Shown piece by piece: positions 1 to 5,799 of a stretch of 5,850 nt of DNA. The stretch is from NCBI GenBank assembly GCA_031296355.1, contig JARLFX010000385.1:1-5850 (forward strand), in the 5' to 3' direction. The DNA comes from Acidobacteriaceae bacterium (GTDB lineage Bacteria > Acidobacteriota > Terriglobia > Terriglobales > Acidobacteriaceae). The position numbers and the translations under genes were made by a program. Under the pieces are notes generated by a model. It was given only the letters and a program-made list of their open reading frames with translations, made no database searches and was not told where the DNA came from. How positions within the stretch are numbered: the stretch's first letter is position 1; each line of letters opens with the position of its first letter.

Positions 1-399
1 AAAGAATGGAGAGATCTTGCGCGGGCCGCCCTGCAAGAGGGCAGTGTGCTCGCGTTCGATGACATCAAAGCCGCCGATGCCGGAGCCGATGTGAACGCCG
101 ACGCGGTCCCTGGTCTCGGGAGTGACGACCAGGCCGGAGTGTTCCATGGCTTCCTGCGCAGCAGCGAGGGCGAAGTGGATGAAGCGCCCCATCTTGCGGG
201 ACTCCTTCTTCTCCACGAACTTCAGAACGTCGAAGTTCTTGACCTCGGCTGCAATGCGAACGGAGTGGCCGGTGAGATCGAACGACGTGATCTCAGCCAT
301 GCCGCTCTTACCTGCCATCAGCCCTTCCCAGAGCTCCGGCGCCGTGTTGCCCACACCGCAGAGCAGGCCCAGTCCCGTTACTACAACCCGCCGTTGCAA
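1..399 (-). CDS. fabF: Beta-ketoacyl-ACP synthase II, N-terminal part (cut by window edge)
   Basis: Condensing enzyme of type II fatty-acid synthesis; it extends acyl-ACP with malonyl-ACP in the cytoplasm. Reading the minus strand from the TTG at 399-397 gives 133 codons without a stop, beginning MQRRVVVTGLGLLCGVGN. This is the hallmark N-terminus of FabF/KAS II (RRVVVTGLG near residue 3). The glycine-rich IGSGIGGF follows near residue 108. The catalytic Cys and His residues (around 160, 300 and 340 in the family) lie outside the window, so activity cannot be judged. No ATG or GTG in this frame gives a sensible N-terminus, because TTG precedes the conserved beta strand directly, so TTG is the preferred start. 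It lies 2 nt after the acpP stop, so the two genes are almost certainly co-transcribed, with translation probably coupled. Identification is very likely; the exact start is less certain. Confidence 0.93.
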   Translation of the reverse strand, partial: MQRRVVVTGLGLLCGVGNTAPELWEGLMAGKSGMAEITSFDLTGHSVRIAAEVKNFDVLKFVEKKESRKMGRFIHFALAAAQEAMEHSGLVVTPETRDRVGVHIGSGIGGFDVIEREHTALLQGGPRKISPFF

Positions 400-401
400 G
401 A

Positions 402-647
402 TTACTTGCCGCCCTTCTGGTGTTTTTCGATGTAGTCGACAGCGTCTTTGACGGTCTTGATCTTCTCGGCGTCTTCGTCGGGGATCTGGATGTCGAAGGC
501 CTCTTCAAACTGCATCACGAGCTCAACGACGTCGAGCGAGTCGGCGCCAAGGTCTTCCTGAAAGGATGCGCCTGGCGTAACTTCCGCCTCATCCACCTGC
601 AACTGCTCCACAATAATCTGCTTAACTTTCTCGTCAACTGCTGCCAT
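402..647 (-). CDS. acpP: Acyl carrier protein
   Basis: Small acidic carrier that holds growing acyl chains as thioesters on a 4'-phosphopantetheine arm and presents them to the FAS II enzymes. The 81-residue product has the family's normal length. It carries the modification motif [10 protein letters not shown], with Ser37 as the expected phosphopantetheine site. It is rich in Glu and Asp, especially in helix II ([16 protein letters not shown]), which docks onto partner enzymes. The C-terminal helix ends in a lysine/glycine tail. The ATG at 647 is supported by an AGGAGA Shine-Dalgarno 6-7 nt upstream. The neighbour fabF begins 2 nt after the stop, the usual FAS II pairing. It has its own promoter in the gap after rmuC. 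Nothing in the sequence suggests a specialised (polyketide) carrier, and the fabF neighbour argues for the housekeeping ACP. Confidence 0.97.
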   Translation of the reverse strand: MAAVDEKVKQIIVEQLQVDEAEVTPGASFQEDLGADSLDVVELVMQFEEAFDIQIPDEDAEKIKTVKDAVDYIEKHQKGGK

Positions 648-653
648 TGCGCA

Positions 654-659
654 TCTCCT
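654..659 (-). promoter_or_regulatory. Shine-Dalgarno of acpP
   Basis: The minus strand reads AGGAGA, a near-perfect anti-16S match, 6 nt before the acpP ATG. It is the only strong Shine-Dalgarno at a sensible distance in the window. This contrasts with folP, dacB and the last gene, which seem to lack a leader. Confidence 0.8.
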
Positions 660-771
660 GTTTAGAACAAAAATTTCAAAACGTTACGTACAAAACCTGC
701 AAGCACCGCAGGCTAAAGGGGTCCCGCAGAGCGAGAGTTCGCCAGCGGCCAAAATATAGCCGCAAAACTCA

Positions 772-800
772 AGCATACTGGCGGCCTTCTGGAGTGTAAA
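772..800 (-). promoter_or_regulatory. Predicted sigma70-type promoter of acpP-fabF
   Basis: On the minus strand TTTACA (800-795) is followed after exactly 17 nt by TATGCT (777-772). These match the -35 and -10 consensus at 5 of 6 and 4 of 6 positions. Transcription would begin near 765, giving a leader of about 118 nt before acpP. The -35 lies about 35 nt beyond the rmuC stop, so acpP-fabF can be expressed independently of folP-rmuC. Within the leader are a short inverted repeat (CCTGC/GCAGG, 696-712) and an ACGTTACGT motif (681-689). Either could be regulatory, but nothing shows this. I saw no U-tract terminator between rmuC and this promoter. Confidence 0.6.
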
Positions 801-834
801 GCCAGCGGGTGCTTCTGTGCGGGGAGGACTGAAA

Positions 835-2283
835 CTATTCTACTTCGTCGGTCTCTGCGGCGAGGAGTGGGGCGACGCCGGCAATCTCTTCAAAAGCGAG
901 AATTGCCGGGGAATCAGCGGCTTCAAGGCGGCCTACATCCTTGAGGGTGCGGTTGATGGTGCGGGTTTTGCCGCCGATGTCGCGGAGGGTGTTCTGGACG
1001 GTACCCACCTGTTTTTCGACCTTATCCATGAGGCCGCCGAATTTTTCAAACTCATTCTTGGCTCCGGAAAGGACGCGCCAGACCTCGTCGCCCTTTTTCT
1101 GGATGGCGAGGGTGTGGAAGCCCATCTGGAAGCTGGTGAGGATGGCCATGAAGGTGGAGGGGCCAGCGATGGTGACGCGGCACTTGTTCTGCACCTCTGC
1201 CTGTAGACCGGGGCGGCGGACGACCTCGGCGTAGAGGTTCTCCGTGGGCAGGAACATGATGGCGTGGGGGAGGGTTGCGGGGGGATCGATATATTTGTCG
1301 GCGATGCGCTTGGCTTCGGTGCGGATGGCGCGCTCGAAGGCGGCGCCGGCTTTGGCGATCTCGTCGGGCAGGGCGGAGTCATAGGCTTGCTCCAGACGCT
1401 CCCAGTCTTCCTGCGGGAATTTGGAGTCGATAGCGAGCAGGGTGGGTTCGTTGTTGCCGTTGGGGAACTTGAGGGCGTACTCGACGGTTTCCAGCGTGCC
1501 GGATTTGATGCGCGCATTCTTCACATACTGCTCGGGCGAAAACATCTGCTCAATCTGCTGGCCGAGGAGGAACTCGCCGACTACGCCGCGGGCCTTCACG
1601 TTGGAGAGAACGCGCTTGAGGTCGCCGACGCCGTTGGCCAGCTCCTTCATCTCGCCGAGGCCGGTCTGTACCTTGCCGAGCTGATCTGTGACCATGCCGA
1701 AGCTCTCAGTGAGCCGCGTCTGCAGGGTTTTTTGCAGCTTCTCGTCTACGGTCTCGCGCATCTGCTCCAGTTTTTTGGAGTTGTCCTCATTCATTTTGGC
1801 GAGGCTCTGTGCGTTGCTGGCGGAGAGGTCGGCAAATTTCTGATTGAGCGATTCGCGTAGTTCAGTCTGCTGGCTGGCGGCTTCGCCGGCGGAGGAGACG
1901 AGGCGCTGGGAGAGCGCGTCGAGGCGATCATTGACGGCGGAGCGGAGGGCGTTGGCGCTGGCGGCGTTGTCTGCGCGGAAGTCGGCGAGGCCCTGGTTGA
2001 GGGTGGAGCCGAGGGAGTTCACGGTACCGGTGATCTCAGTGCGCAGGTCGGCGAAAGCCTTGGAGCTGGCGTCGCGGGACTGCTGCGCGCTCTCGGCGGC
2101 TTCGGTGCGCATGCGGGAGAGGGCGTCGCCGAGATGAGCGTCAGTAGCGGCTGCGCGGGCTTCGAGGCGGGCGAGGGATTCGGCGAGGCGCGGGTCAGCG
2201 GTGGGCGCGCCGCCTTTGCGCACGAGCAGGACGATCAACAGAATCAGCAGGGCGGCTTGGAGGACAACGGTCAGGATCGGCAT
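835..2283 (-). CDS. rmuC: RmuC-family DNA recombination-limiting protein
   Basis: 482 residues, close to the family's usual size (E. coli RmuC is about 475). Residues 3-22 form one strongly hydrophobic helix, likely a membrane anchor. Residues about 30-200 are Ala/Glu/Gln/Arg-rich and almost glycine-free, a long predicted coiled coil. The conserved RmuC domain covers about 203-450, with GEFLLGQQIEQMF (236-248), AIDSKFPQEDW (284-294) and PHAIMFLPTENLYAEV (339-354). The D-S-K at 286-288 fits the proposed PD-(D/E)XK nuclease-like core; this is family knowledge and not proof of cleavage. In E. coli, RmuC reduces inversions at short inverted repeats; its biochemical activity is poorly known. The start follows a weak GAAAG ribosome site (2294-2290) and places the membrane helix at the N-terminus, as in homologues. 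It begins 40 nt after folP on the same strand, so co-transcription is plausible. The C-terminus is acidic and not conserved. Confidence 0.93.
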   Translation of the reverse strand: MPILTVVLQAALLILLIVLLVRKGGAPTADPRLAESLARLEARAAATDAHLGDALSRMRTEAAESAQQSRDASSKAFADLRTEITGTVNSLGSTLNQGLADFRADNAASANALRSAVNDRLDALSQRLVSSAGEAASQQTELRESLNQKFADLSASNAQSLAKMNEDNSKKLEQMRETVDEKLQKTLQTRLTESFGMVTDQLGKVQTGLGEMKELANGVGDLKRVLSNVKARGVVGEFLLGQQIEQMFSPEQYVKNARIKSGTLETVEYALKFPNGNNEPTLLAIDSKFPQEDWERLEQAYDSALPDEIAKAGAAFERAIRTEAKRIADKYIDPPATLPHAIMFLPTENLYAEVVRRPGLQAEVQNKCRVTIAGPSTFMAILTSFQMGFHTLAIQKKGDEVWRVLSGAKNEFEKFGGLMDKVEKQVGTVQNTLRDIGGKTRTINRTLKDVGRLEAADSPAILAFEEIAGVAPLLAAETDEVE

Positions 2284-2323
2284 AGAAGGCTTTCAGTTCT
2301 TAGGCGACAGGATACATCTTTCG

Positions 2324-3217
2324 CTATTCGTTCGCTTGAAGAATCTCGTCGGCGATGGCGGCGGCTTCGATGGCGGGGCGGACATCGTGCACTCGGATGA
2401 TGCTGGCACCGGCGAGGATGGCGGCGGTGTGGGCGGCCAGGGTGGCGTGGAGACGGCCTTTGGCGGTGGCTTCGTCGCCGGTGCGAGCTTCGATGGTGGC
2501 GGCGAGGAAGCCTTTGCGGGAGATGCCGGCCAGCAGGGGGTAGTCGAGGGCGCGGAGTTCGGCGAAGTCGGCGAGCAGGGAGTAGTTGGCGGGGCCGAGC
2601 TTGCCGAAGCCGAAGCCGGGGTCGAGCACGAGGCGTTCGCGGGGGATGCCGGCGGTGATGGCGGCGGCGGCGCGGTCGGCGAGTTCGCGGTAGACGAGGG
2701 GGACGACTTCAGCGGGCGCGAGGGGCGGGAGGGCGGCCCATTCATCGGGGCGGCCGCGGGTGTGCATCAGGATGACGCCGGGGGCGAGCTCGGCACAGGT
2801 GGCGGCCATGTCGTCATCCCAGAGGAAGCCGCTGACGTCGTTGACGATCTCGGCTCCGGTGGCGATGGCGAGGCGGGCGGTTTCGGCGCGGTAGGTGTCC
2901 ACGGAGAGGATGGCGTCTGGGGCGGCGGCGAGGATGGATTCGATGACGCCGAGGACGCGCTGCTGTTCCTGGTGGGCGGCGACGGGGGCGCGCTTGCCGG
3001 GGCGGGTGGATTCGCCGCCGATGTCGATGATGTCGGCCCCCTCTTCGAGCATGGTGAGGGCGCGGGCGACTGCTTTTTCCGGCGCGAGGTACTGGCCGCC
3101 GTCAGAGAAGGAGTCGGGGGTGACGTTGAGCACGCCCATGACGAGGGTGCGCGCGCCGAGGGAGAGGGAGCGGGTGCGCAGGTTCCATTCGTGATGCGGG
3201 CGTGGGGCGAAGGGCAT
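2324..3217 (-). CDS. folP: Dihydropteroate synthase
   Basis: Joins 6-hydroxymethyl-7,8-dihydropterin pyrophosphate to p-aminobenzoate to give dihydropteroate in folate synthesis; this is the target of sulfonamides. The 297-residue TIM-barrel protein shows every family motif in order: MGVLNVTPDSFSDGG (27-41), IDIGGESTRPG (64-74), SVDTYR (105-110), NDVSG (126-130), DPGFGFGK (199-206), the substrate-binding ISRKGF (232-237) and RVHDV (275-279). Length is typical to slightly long, owing to about 15 extra residues before the barrel. The ATG at 3217 has no Shine-Dalgarno but a TACAAT hexamer 7 nt upstream, suggesting a leaderless transcript. The gene is divergent from the dacB-like gene with 35 nt between starts, and rmuC follows after 40 nt. 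Motif completeness argues for an active housekeeping enzyme, not a mobile sul-type resistance variant. Confidence 0.96.
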   Translation of the reverse strand: MPFAPRPHHEWNLRTRSLSLGARTLVMGVLNVTPDSFSDGGQYLAPEKAVARALTMLEEGADIIDIGGESTRPGKRAPVAAHQEQQRVLGVIESILAAAPDAILSVDTYRAETARLAIATGAEIVNDVSGFLWDDDMAATCAELAPGVILMHTRGRPDEWAALPPLAPAEVVPLVYRELADRAAAAITAGIPRERLVLDPGFGFGKLGPANYSLLADFAELRALDYPLLAGISRKGFLAATIEARTGDEATAKGRLHATLAAHTAAILAGASIIRVHDVRPAIEAAAIADEILQANE

Positions 3218-3224
3218 GGTGCCA

Positions 3225-3230
3225 ATTGTA
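3225..3230 (-). promoter_or_regulatory. Predicted -10 element of folP, leaderless arrangement
   Basis: The minus strand reads TACAAT (5 of 6 matches to TATAAT), then 7 nt, then the folP ATG. Transcription starting 6-8 nt after the hexamer would begin at or next to the start codon. No recognisable -35 lies 16-18 nt further upstream (the spot reads TGCGCC), and no Shine-Dalgarno is present. Inferred only from position and sequence. Confidence 0.5.
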
Positions 3231-3236
3231 AGGCGG

Positions 3237-3245
3237 TGATAGACT
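3237..3245 (+). promoter_or_regulatory. Predicted extended -10 of the dacB-like gene, leaderless arrangement
   Basis: TGATAGACT fits an extended -10 (TG-n-TAnnnT, the hexamer TAGACT matching 4 of 6). It ends 7 nt before the ATG at 3253. There is no Shine-Dalgarno in the 35-nt gap and no convincing -35. It sits beside the folP -10 on the other strand, so two polymerases could not occupy both at once. This would make the two genes compete for the same DNA. Confidence 0.42.
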
Positions 3246-3252
3246 CCGGCGC

Positions 3253-4914
3253 ATGAGTATGGGGCGAAAGCGCGGGTGGAGTGCGGTGGCGCGCGGGTGC
3301 GCCGCGGCGGTTTTGGCGGTGGCTTGCGCGGGGCCGGCGATGGGCGCGCAGCACAGGCATGTTGCGGCGGCGAGGCACCATAAGGTCACGCTGGCGGCGA
3401 CGATACAGACGCTGCTGGCTGAGCCGAAGATCGAAGGGGCGCACTGGGGGATCTCGGTGACGGGACTCGATGGGTCGCCGGTGTATGCGTTGAATGATGG
3501 GAAGCTGTTTCAGCCGGCTTCGAATGTGAAGTTGTTTACTACGGCGGCGGCGCTGGAAATTTTTGGCGAGAAGAAGACGTGGAAGACAACGGCGAGCATC
3601 GATGGTTGCTCCATCAATCCGACCACAGTGAGCGGCGACATCACTATTTTGGGCGAAGGAGACGTTTTTCTCTCAGATCGGATCGTTCCATATGCTGCAA
3701 ATGTAAATCCTGCTCTGCCGACGCTAGGCAAGCTGGATCAATTCATAGCGCAAATCAGTCAGAAGCTTACGAAGTCAGGCATCACGACCGTTGAAGGCGA
3801 CGTGGTCAGCATGGATCGCTATCCATGGCAGCCTTACGGGCAGGGCTGGAATACAGATGATCTTGTGTGGGGTTATGGTGCGCCCGTAACAGGAACCGTT
3901 ATCAGTGACAATCAGCTTCAACTTTCTGTAAAAGCCGGTTCTGCTGTTGGGAAACCGGCCATGTTGTCGATCGCGCCGAATTTTTCCTATTACACGCTGA
4001 AAAACGAGATGCTGACCACACCTGCCGGTACTTCTACCCGAATTGATATAGAGCGAGATGGTCGCGTACTGCGCGTCTATGGCGGAATTGGCCTCGACGC
4101 CAAATCGGATACCGAGGAGATCGCGATTGACGATCCTGCACTCTATACGGCATTGGCACTGAGGGCTTCTCTCAAGCAGCAAGGCATCACGGTTACTGGC
4201 AGCGTACGTGCGGACCGTCACTATTCTTCGGATGCTCGCAGTGTCCGCGAGATCGAAAATGAACCCCTCGATCTCGTGAGGATAAAAAATCTCGGGCCGG
4301 GATGGTCTTCCAGTGGTCCGGAAGGAGGCGTGTATCCAGCCCCTGCGTGTACTCCGTTCCACGCCAGAGCAGAGCATGTTTCCCCATCGCTGATCGACGA
4401 CGTTCGCATTACTAATAAAGTCAGCCAGAATCTTCACGCTGAGATATTGCTGCGTAAACTCGCGGCCTGGGAAGGGGCATCTCCTTATGCGACGTTCGCG
4501 CAGGGGGCGCGGGTGGTGCGGCAGTTCGCTATTAATGCGGGTGTGAGGGCGGATGATTTTTATTTTGTCGATGGGTCGGGGCTTTCTACTTACGACGTAG
4601 CGACGCCGCGGGCGTTTACGACGCTGCTGCGGTATGCGGCGGCGCAGCCGTGGGGGGCGGATTGGAGATCGTCGCTGCCGGTCGGCGGGGTGGATGGGAC
4701 GCTGGAGCATCGCTTTACCAAATCGCCGGTGACGGGGAAGGTGTTCGCGAAGACGGGGACGCTCTCAGAAGATCGCGCGCTGAGTGGGTACCTGGTGTGC
4801 GCGAGCGGGAAGACGGTGGTGTTCTCGATCCTGGTGGGGAATCATCTGCCGGGTTCGCATGAGGACCGCGACGTGATGGACAAGATCGTTGAGGCGATTG
4901 CGGCGGCGAATTGA
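3253..4914 (+). CDS. dacB: D-Ala-D-Ala carboxypeptidase/endopeptidase, PBP4 (DacB) family, peptidase S13
   Basis: Periplasmic penicillin-binding protein that trims or cuts peptidoglycan cross-links. The 553-residue product starts with an Arg/Lys-rich n-region and a hydrophobic stretch (residues 11-30), a signal peptide with likely cleavage near 31-32 (PAMG-AQ). All three active-site motifs are present: SNVK (Ser90 nucleophile, Lys93), SQN (391-393) and KTG (500-502), plus the family's FVDGSGLS (438-445). The roughly 300 residues between SxxK and SxN are the inserted extra domains typical of PBP4 and absent from PBP5 types. The length is a little above that of E. coli PBP4. A Cys at 25 in LAVAC is a poor lipobox, so a lipoprotein is a less likely alternative. 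The middle of the gene (about 3590-4480) is far less GC-rich than both ends (hand counts 47-48% against 73-77%), suggesting mosaic origin. The start is chosen for the signal peptide; ATG codon 3 is an alternative. Confidence 0.93.
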   Translation: MSMGRKRGWSAVARGCAAAVLAVACAGPAMGAQHRHVAAARHHKVTLAATIQTLLAEPKIEGAHWGISVTGLDGSPVYALNDGKLFQPASNVKLFTTAAALEIFGEKKTWKTTASIDGCSINPTTVSGDITILGEGDVFLSDRIVPYAANVNPALPTLGKLDQFIAQISQKLTKSGITTVEGDVVSMDRYPWQPYGQGWNTDDLVWGYGAPVTGTVISDNQLQLSVKAGSAVGKPAMLSIAPNFSYYTLKNEMLTTPAGTSTRIDIERDGRVLRVYGGIGLDAKSDTEEIAIDDPALYTALALRASLKQQGITVTGSVRADRHYSSDARSVREIENEPLDLVRIKNLGPGWSSSGPEGGVYPAPACTPFHARAEHVSPSLIDDVRITNKVSQNLHAEILLRKLAAWEGASPYATFAQGARVVRQFAINAGVRADDFYFVDGSGLSTYDVATPRAFTTLLRYAAAQPWGADWRSSLPVGGVDGTLEHRFTKSPVTGKVFAKTGTLSEDRALSGYLVCASGKTVVFSILVGNHLPGSHEDRDVMDKIVEAIAAAN

Positions 4915-4968
4915 TGTGCTGCGCGCACGGCGGGTGGCTCGCTTCGCTCGCAGAGGCCAAGGCGAGTA

Positions 4969-5066
4969 CCTCAAGGGCTGAAGGCGCTCGTTCGCGGAAT
5001 CATTATGTACGCTTGCCAAGAAAAGGGAAAGACAAAAGCAGATTCTTCGCTGCGCTCAGAATGACA
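4969..5066. repeat. Composite repeat unit A (degenerate head, purine-rich tail, TTCTTCGC motif)
   Basis: The head (4969-4992) reads CTCAAGGGCTGAAGGCGCTC then GTT. It aligns base by base with the head of unit B (CTCAGCGGCTAAAGCCGCTC) with only a few changes, but its palindrome is broken. A T-free purine-rich tail (about 5015-5042) follows and ends in CAGATTC (5039-5045). After it comes a motif, TTCTTCGCTGCGCTCAGAAT, containing an ATTCT/AGAAT inverted repeat (5042-5062). I recall this motif as widespread between genes in acidobacterial genomes. That last point is memory, not a search. Confidence 0.55.
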
Positions 5067-5116
5067 GGTTAGGGTGACGCGGCGAATTGAGCGTGATTCG
5101 TGGGCAGGGGCGTTGC

Positions 5117-5212
5117 CCTCAGCGGCTAAAGCCGCTCGTTACAAGTGGTGGTTATCGCACGGCTGAAGCCGTGCCCTTAACGAAAGCGAAGAACGAAAGC
5201 AAGAACAGATTC
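5117..5212. repeat. Composite repeat unit B: paired REP-like palindromes plus purine-rich tail
   Basis: Two perfect palindromes: AGCGGCT-AA-AGCCGCT (5121-5136, 7-bp stem) and GCACGGCT-GA-AGCCGTGC (5157-5174, 8-bp stem), separated by 20 nt. This is the geometry of bacterial REP/BIME pairs. A T-free stretch of GAAAGC/GAAC repeats follows (5180-5208) and ends in CAGATTC (5206-5212), the same ending as unit A. REP-type elements are typically moved by Y1 (RAYT) transposases encoded elsewhere; none is in this window. Confidence 0.7.
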
Positions 5213-5294
5213 CACAGATTTGTGCCGCGGCGGATTGATTCGGTAATTTACCCAGGCAGCGGCATGGGCGGCTCACGGGGCGGACGAGGGAATA

Positions 5295-5353
5295 CCTCAG
5301 GGGCTAAAGCCCGGATTTTGGCTGGGGATGAGTGTGCGGGCTGAAGCCCGCAC
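5295..5353. repeat. Composite repeat unit C head: second pair of REP-like palindromes
   Basis: GGGCT-AA-AGCCC (5301-5312, 5-bp stem) and GTGCGGGCT-GA-AGCCCGCAC (5334-5353, 9-bp stem), 21 nt apart. It repeats the layout of unit B: CCTCAG in front, first loop AA, second loop GA, and nearly identical spacing, but different paired stem bases. The hexamer array begins 10 nt later, in the position where units A and B have their purine-rich tails. Confidence 0.72.
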
Positions 5354-5363
5354 CTACCCTAGA

Positions 5364-5651
5364 GGCAAAGGCAAAGGCAAAGGCAAGTGCAAAGGCAAAG
5401 ACAAGGGCAAAGACAAGGGCAAAGGCAAGGGCAAAGGCAAAGGCAAAGGCAAAGGCAAGGGCAACGACAAGGGCAAAGGCAAGGGCAAAGGCAAAGGCAA
5501 AGGCAAAGGCAAGGGCAAAGACAAGGGCAAAGACAAGGGCAAAGGCAAGTGCAAAGACAAGGGCAAAGGCAAGTGCAAAGGCAAAGGCAAGTGCAAAGGC
5601 AAGGGCAAAGGCAAGGGCAAAGGCAAGGGCAAAGGCAAGTGCAAAGACAAG
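5364..5651. repeat. Hexanucleotide tandem array, 48 units of GGCAAR and variants
   Basis: 288 bp made of exactly 48 six-base units with no insertion or deletion. By hand count: GGCAAA 23, GGCAAG 12, GACAAG 7, TGCAAA 5, GGCAAC 1. The plus strand has no T outside the five TGCAAA units. TGCAAA always follows GGCAAG, and GACAAG is always followed by GGCAAA except at the array end. Units 8-16 (5406-5459) and 17-25 (5460-5513) are a 54-bp duplication differing at one base. A 36-bp block (5394-5429) recurs at 5514-5549. No unit can form a stop codon in any frame, so all six frames are open. Translation of Lys-Gly or Ala-Phe-Ala-Leu repeats is therefore not evidence of a gene. Confidence 0.95.
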
Positions 5652-5668
5652 GGCATGCGCGTCGCGCG

Positions 5669-5685
5669 TCGTCGCTCTGCGACGA
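5669..5685. repeat. Short hairpin after the hexamer array
   Basis: TCGTCGC-TCT-GCGACGA forms a perfect 7-bp stem with a 3-nt loop. It begins 17 nt after the array and ends 2 nt before the next, larger hairpin. No U-tract follows, so a standard intrinsic terminator is not supported. Confidence 0.55.
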
Positions 5686-5687
5686 TC

Positions 5688-5726
5688 TCCCACCTTAGCG
5701 ACGATAGAGCTGTCGCGAAGATGGGG
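5688..5726. repeat. Long imperfect inverted repeat (hairpin, 15-bp arms)
   Basis: TCCCACCTTAGCGAC (5688-5702) pairs with GTCGCGAAGATGGGG (5712-5726) across a 9-nt loop. There are 12 Watson-Crick pairs, one G-U pair and two mismatches. It is followed by CACCCC, so the downstream arm contains ATGGGGCACC. I recall this as part of a common intergenic repeat of acidobacteria, unverified here. It could serve as a factor-independent structural barrier or be another REP-like mobile palindrome. Confidence 0.65.
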
Positions 5727-5799
5727 CACCCCGTTCTGAGGCGGGACGAGAGCCCGTATCTTTTAGGGCAAGAGCAGCGGGCTTCGGATTGGGACGCGA

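Noticed and set aside
1264..1860. 198-codon plus-strand frame opposite rmuC
   Set aside because: It is a shadow of the RmuC coding sequence with no ribosome site and no recognisable motif.
2201..3256. Long plus-strand open frame (351 codons) antisense to folP and the start of rmuC
   Set aside because: It is a glycine/aspartate/alanine-rich shadow expected in GC-rich DNA opposite a real gene. folP on the other strand has every family motif, and the plus-strand frame resembles no protein.
3775..4710. 311-codon minus-strand frame inside the dacB-like gene
   Set aside because: It is Arg/Pro/Ile-rich with no recognisable domain and lies entirely antisense to a gene with intact catalytic motifs. 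Its length owes to the sense strand's codon pattern.
4916..4960. Intrinsic terminator after dacB
   Set aside because: Small GC-rich inverted repeats exist (GTGC/GCAC and a GGCTCGCTTCGCTCG stretch), but no run of T follows, so a standard terminator cannot be claimed.
5087..5344. Small plus-strand frame of 85 codons between dacB and the array
   Set aside because: It runs straight through both palindrome pairs, and its translation is an artefact of the repeats.
5364..5651. CRISPR array
   Set aside because: The units are 6 bp, contiguous and without unique spacers; no cas gene is present.
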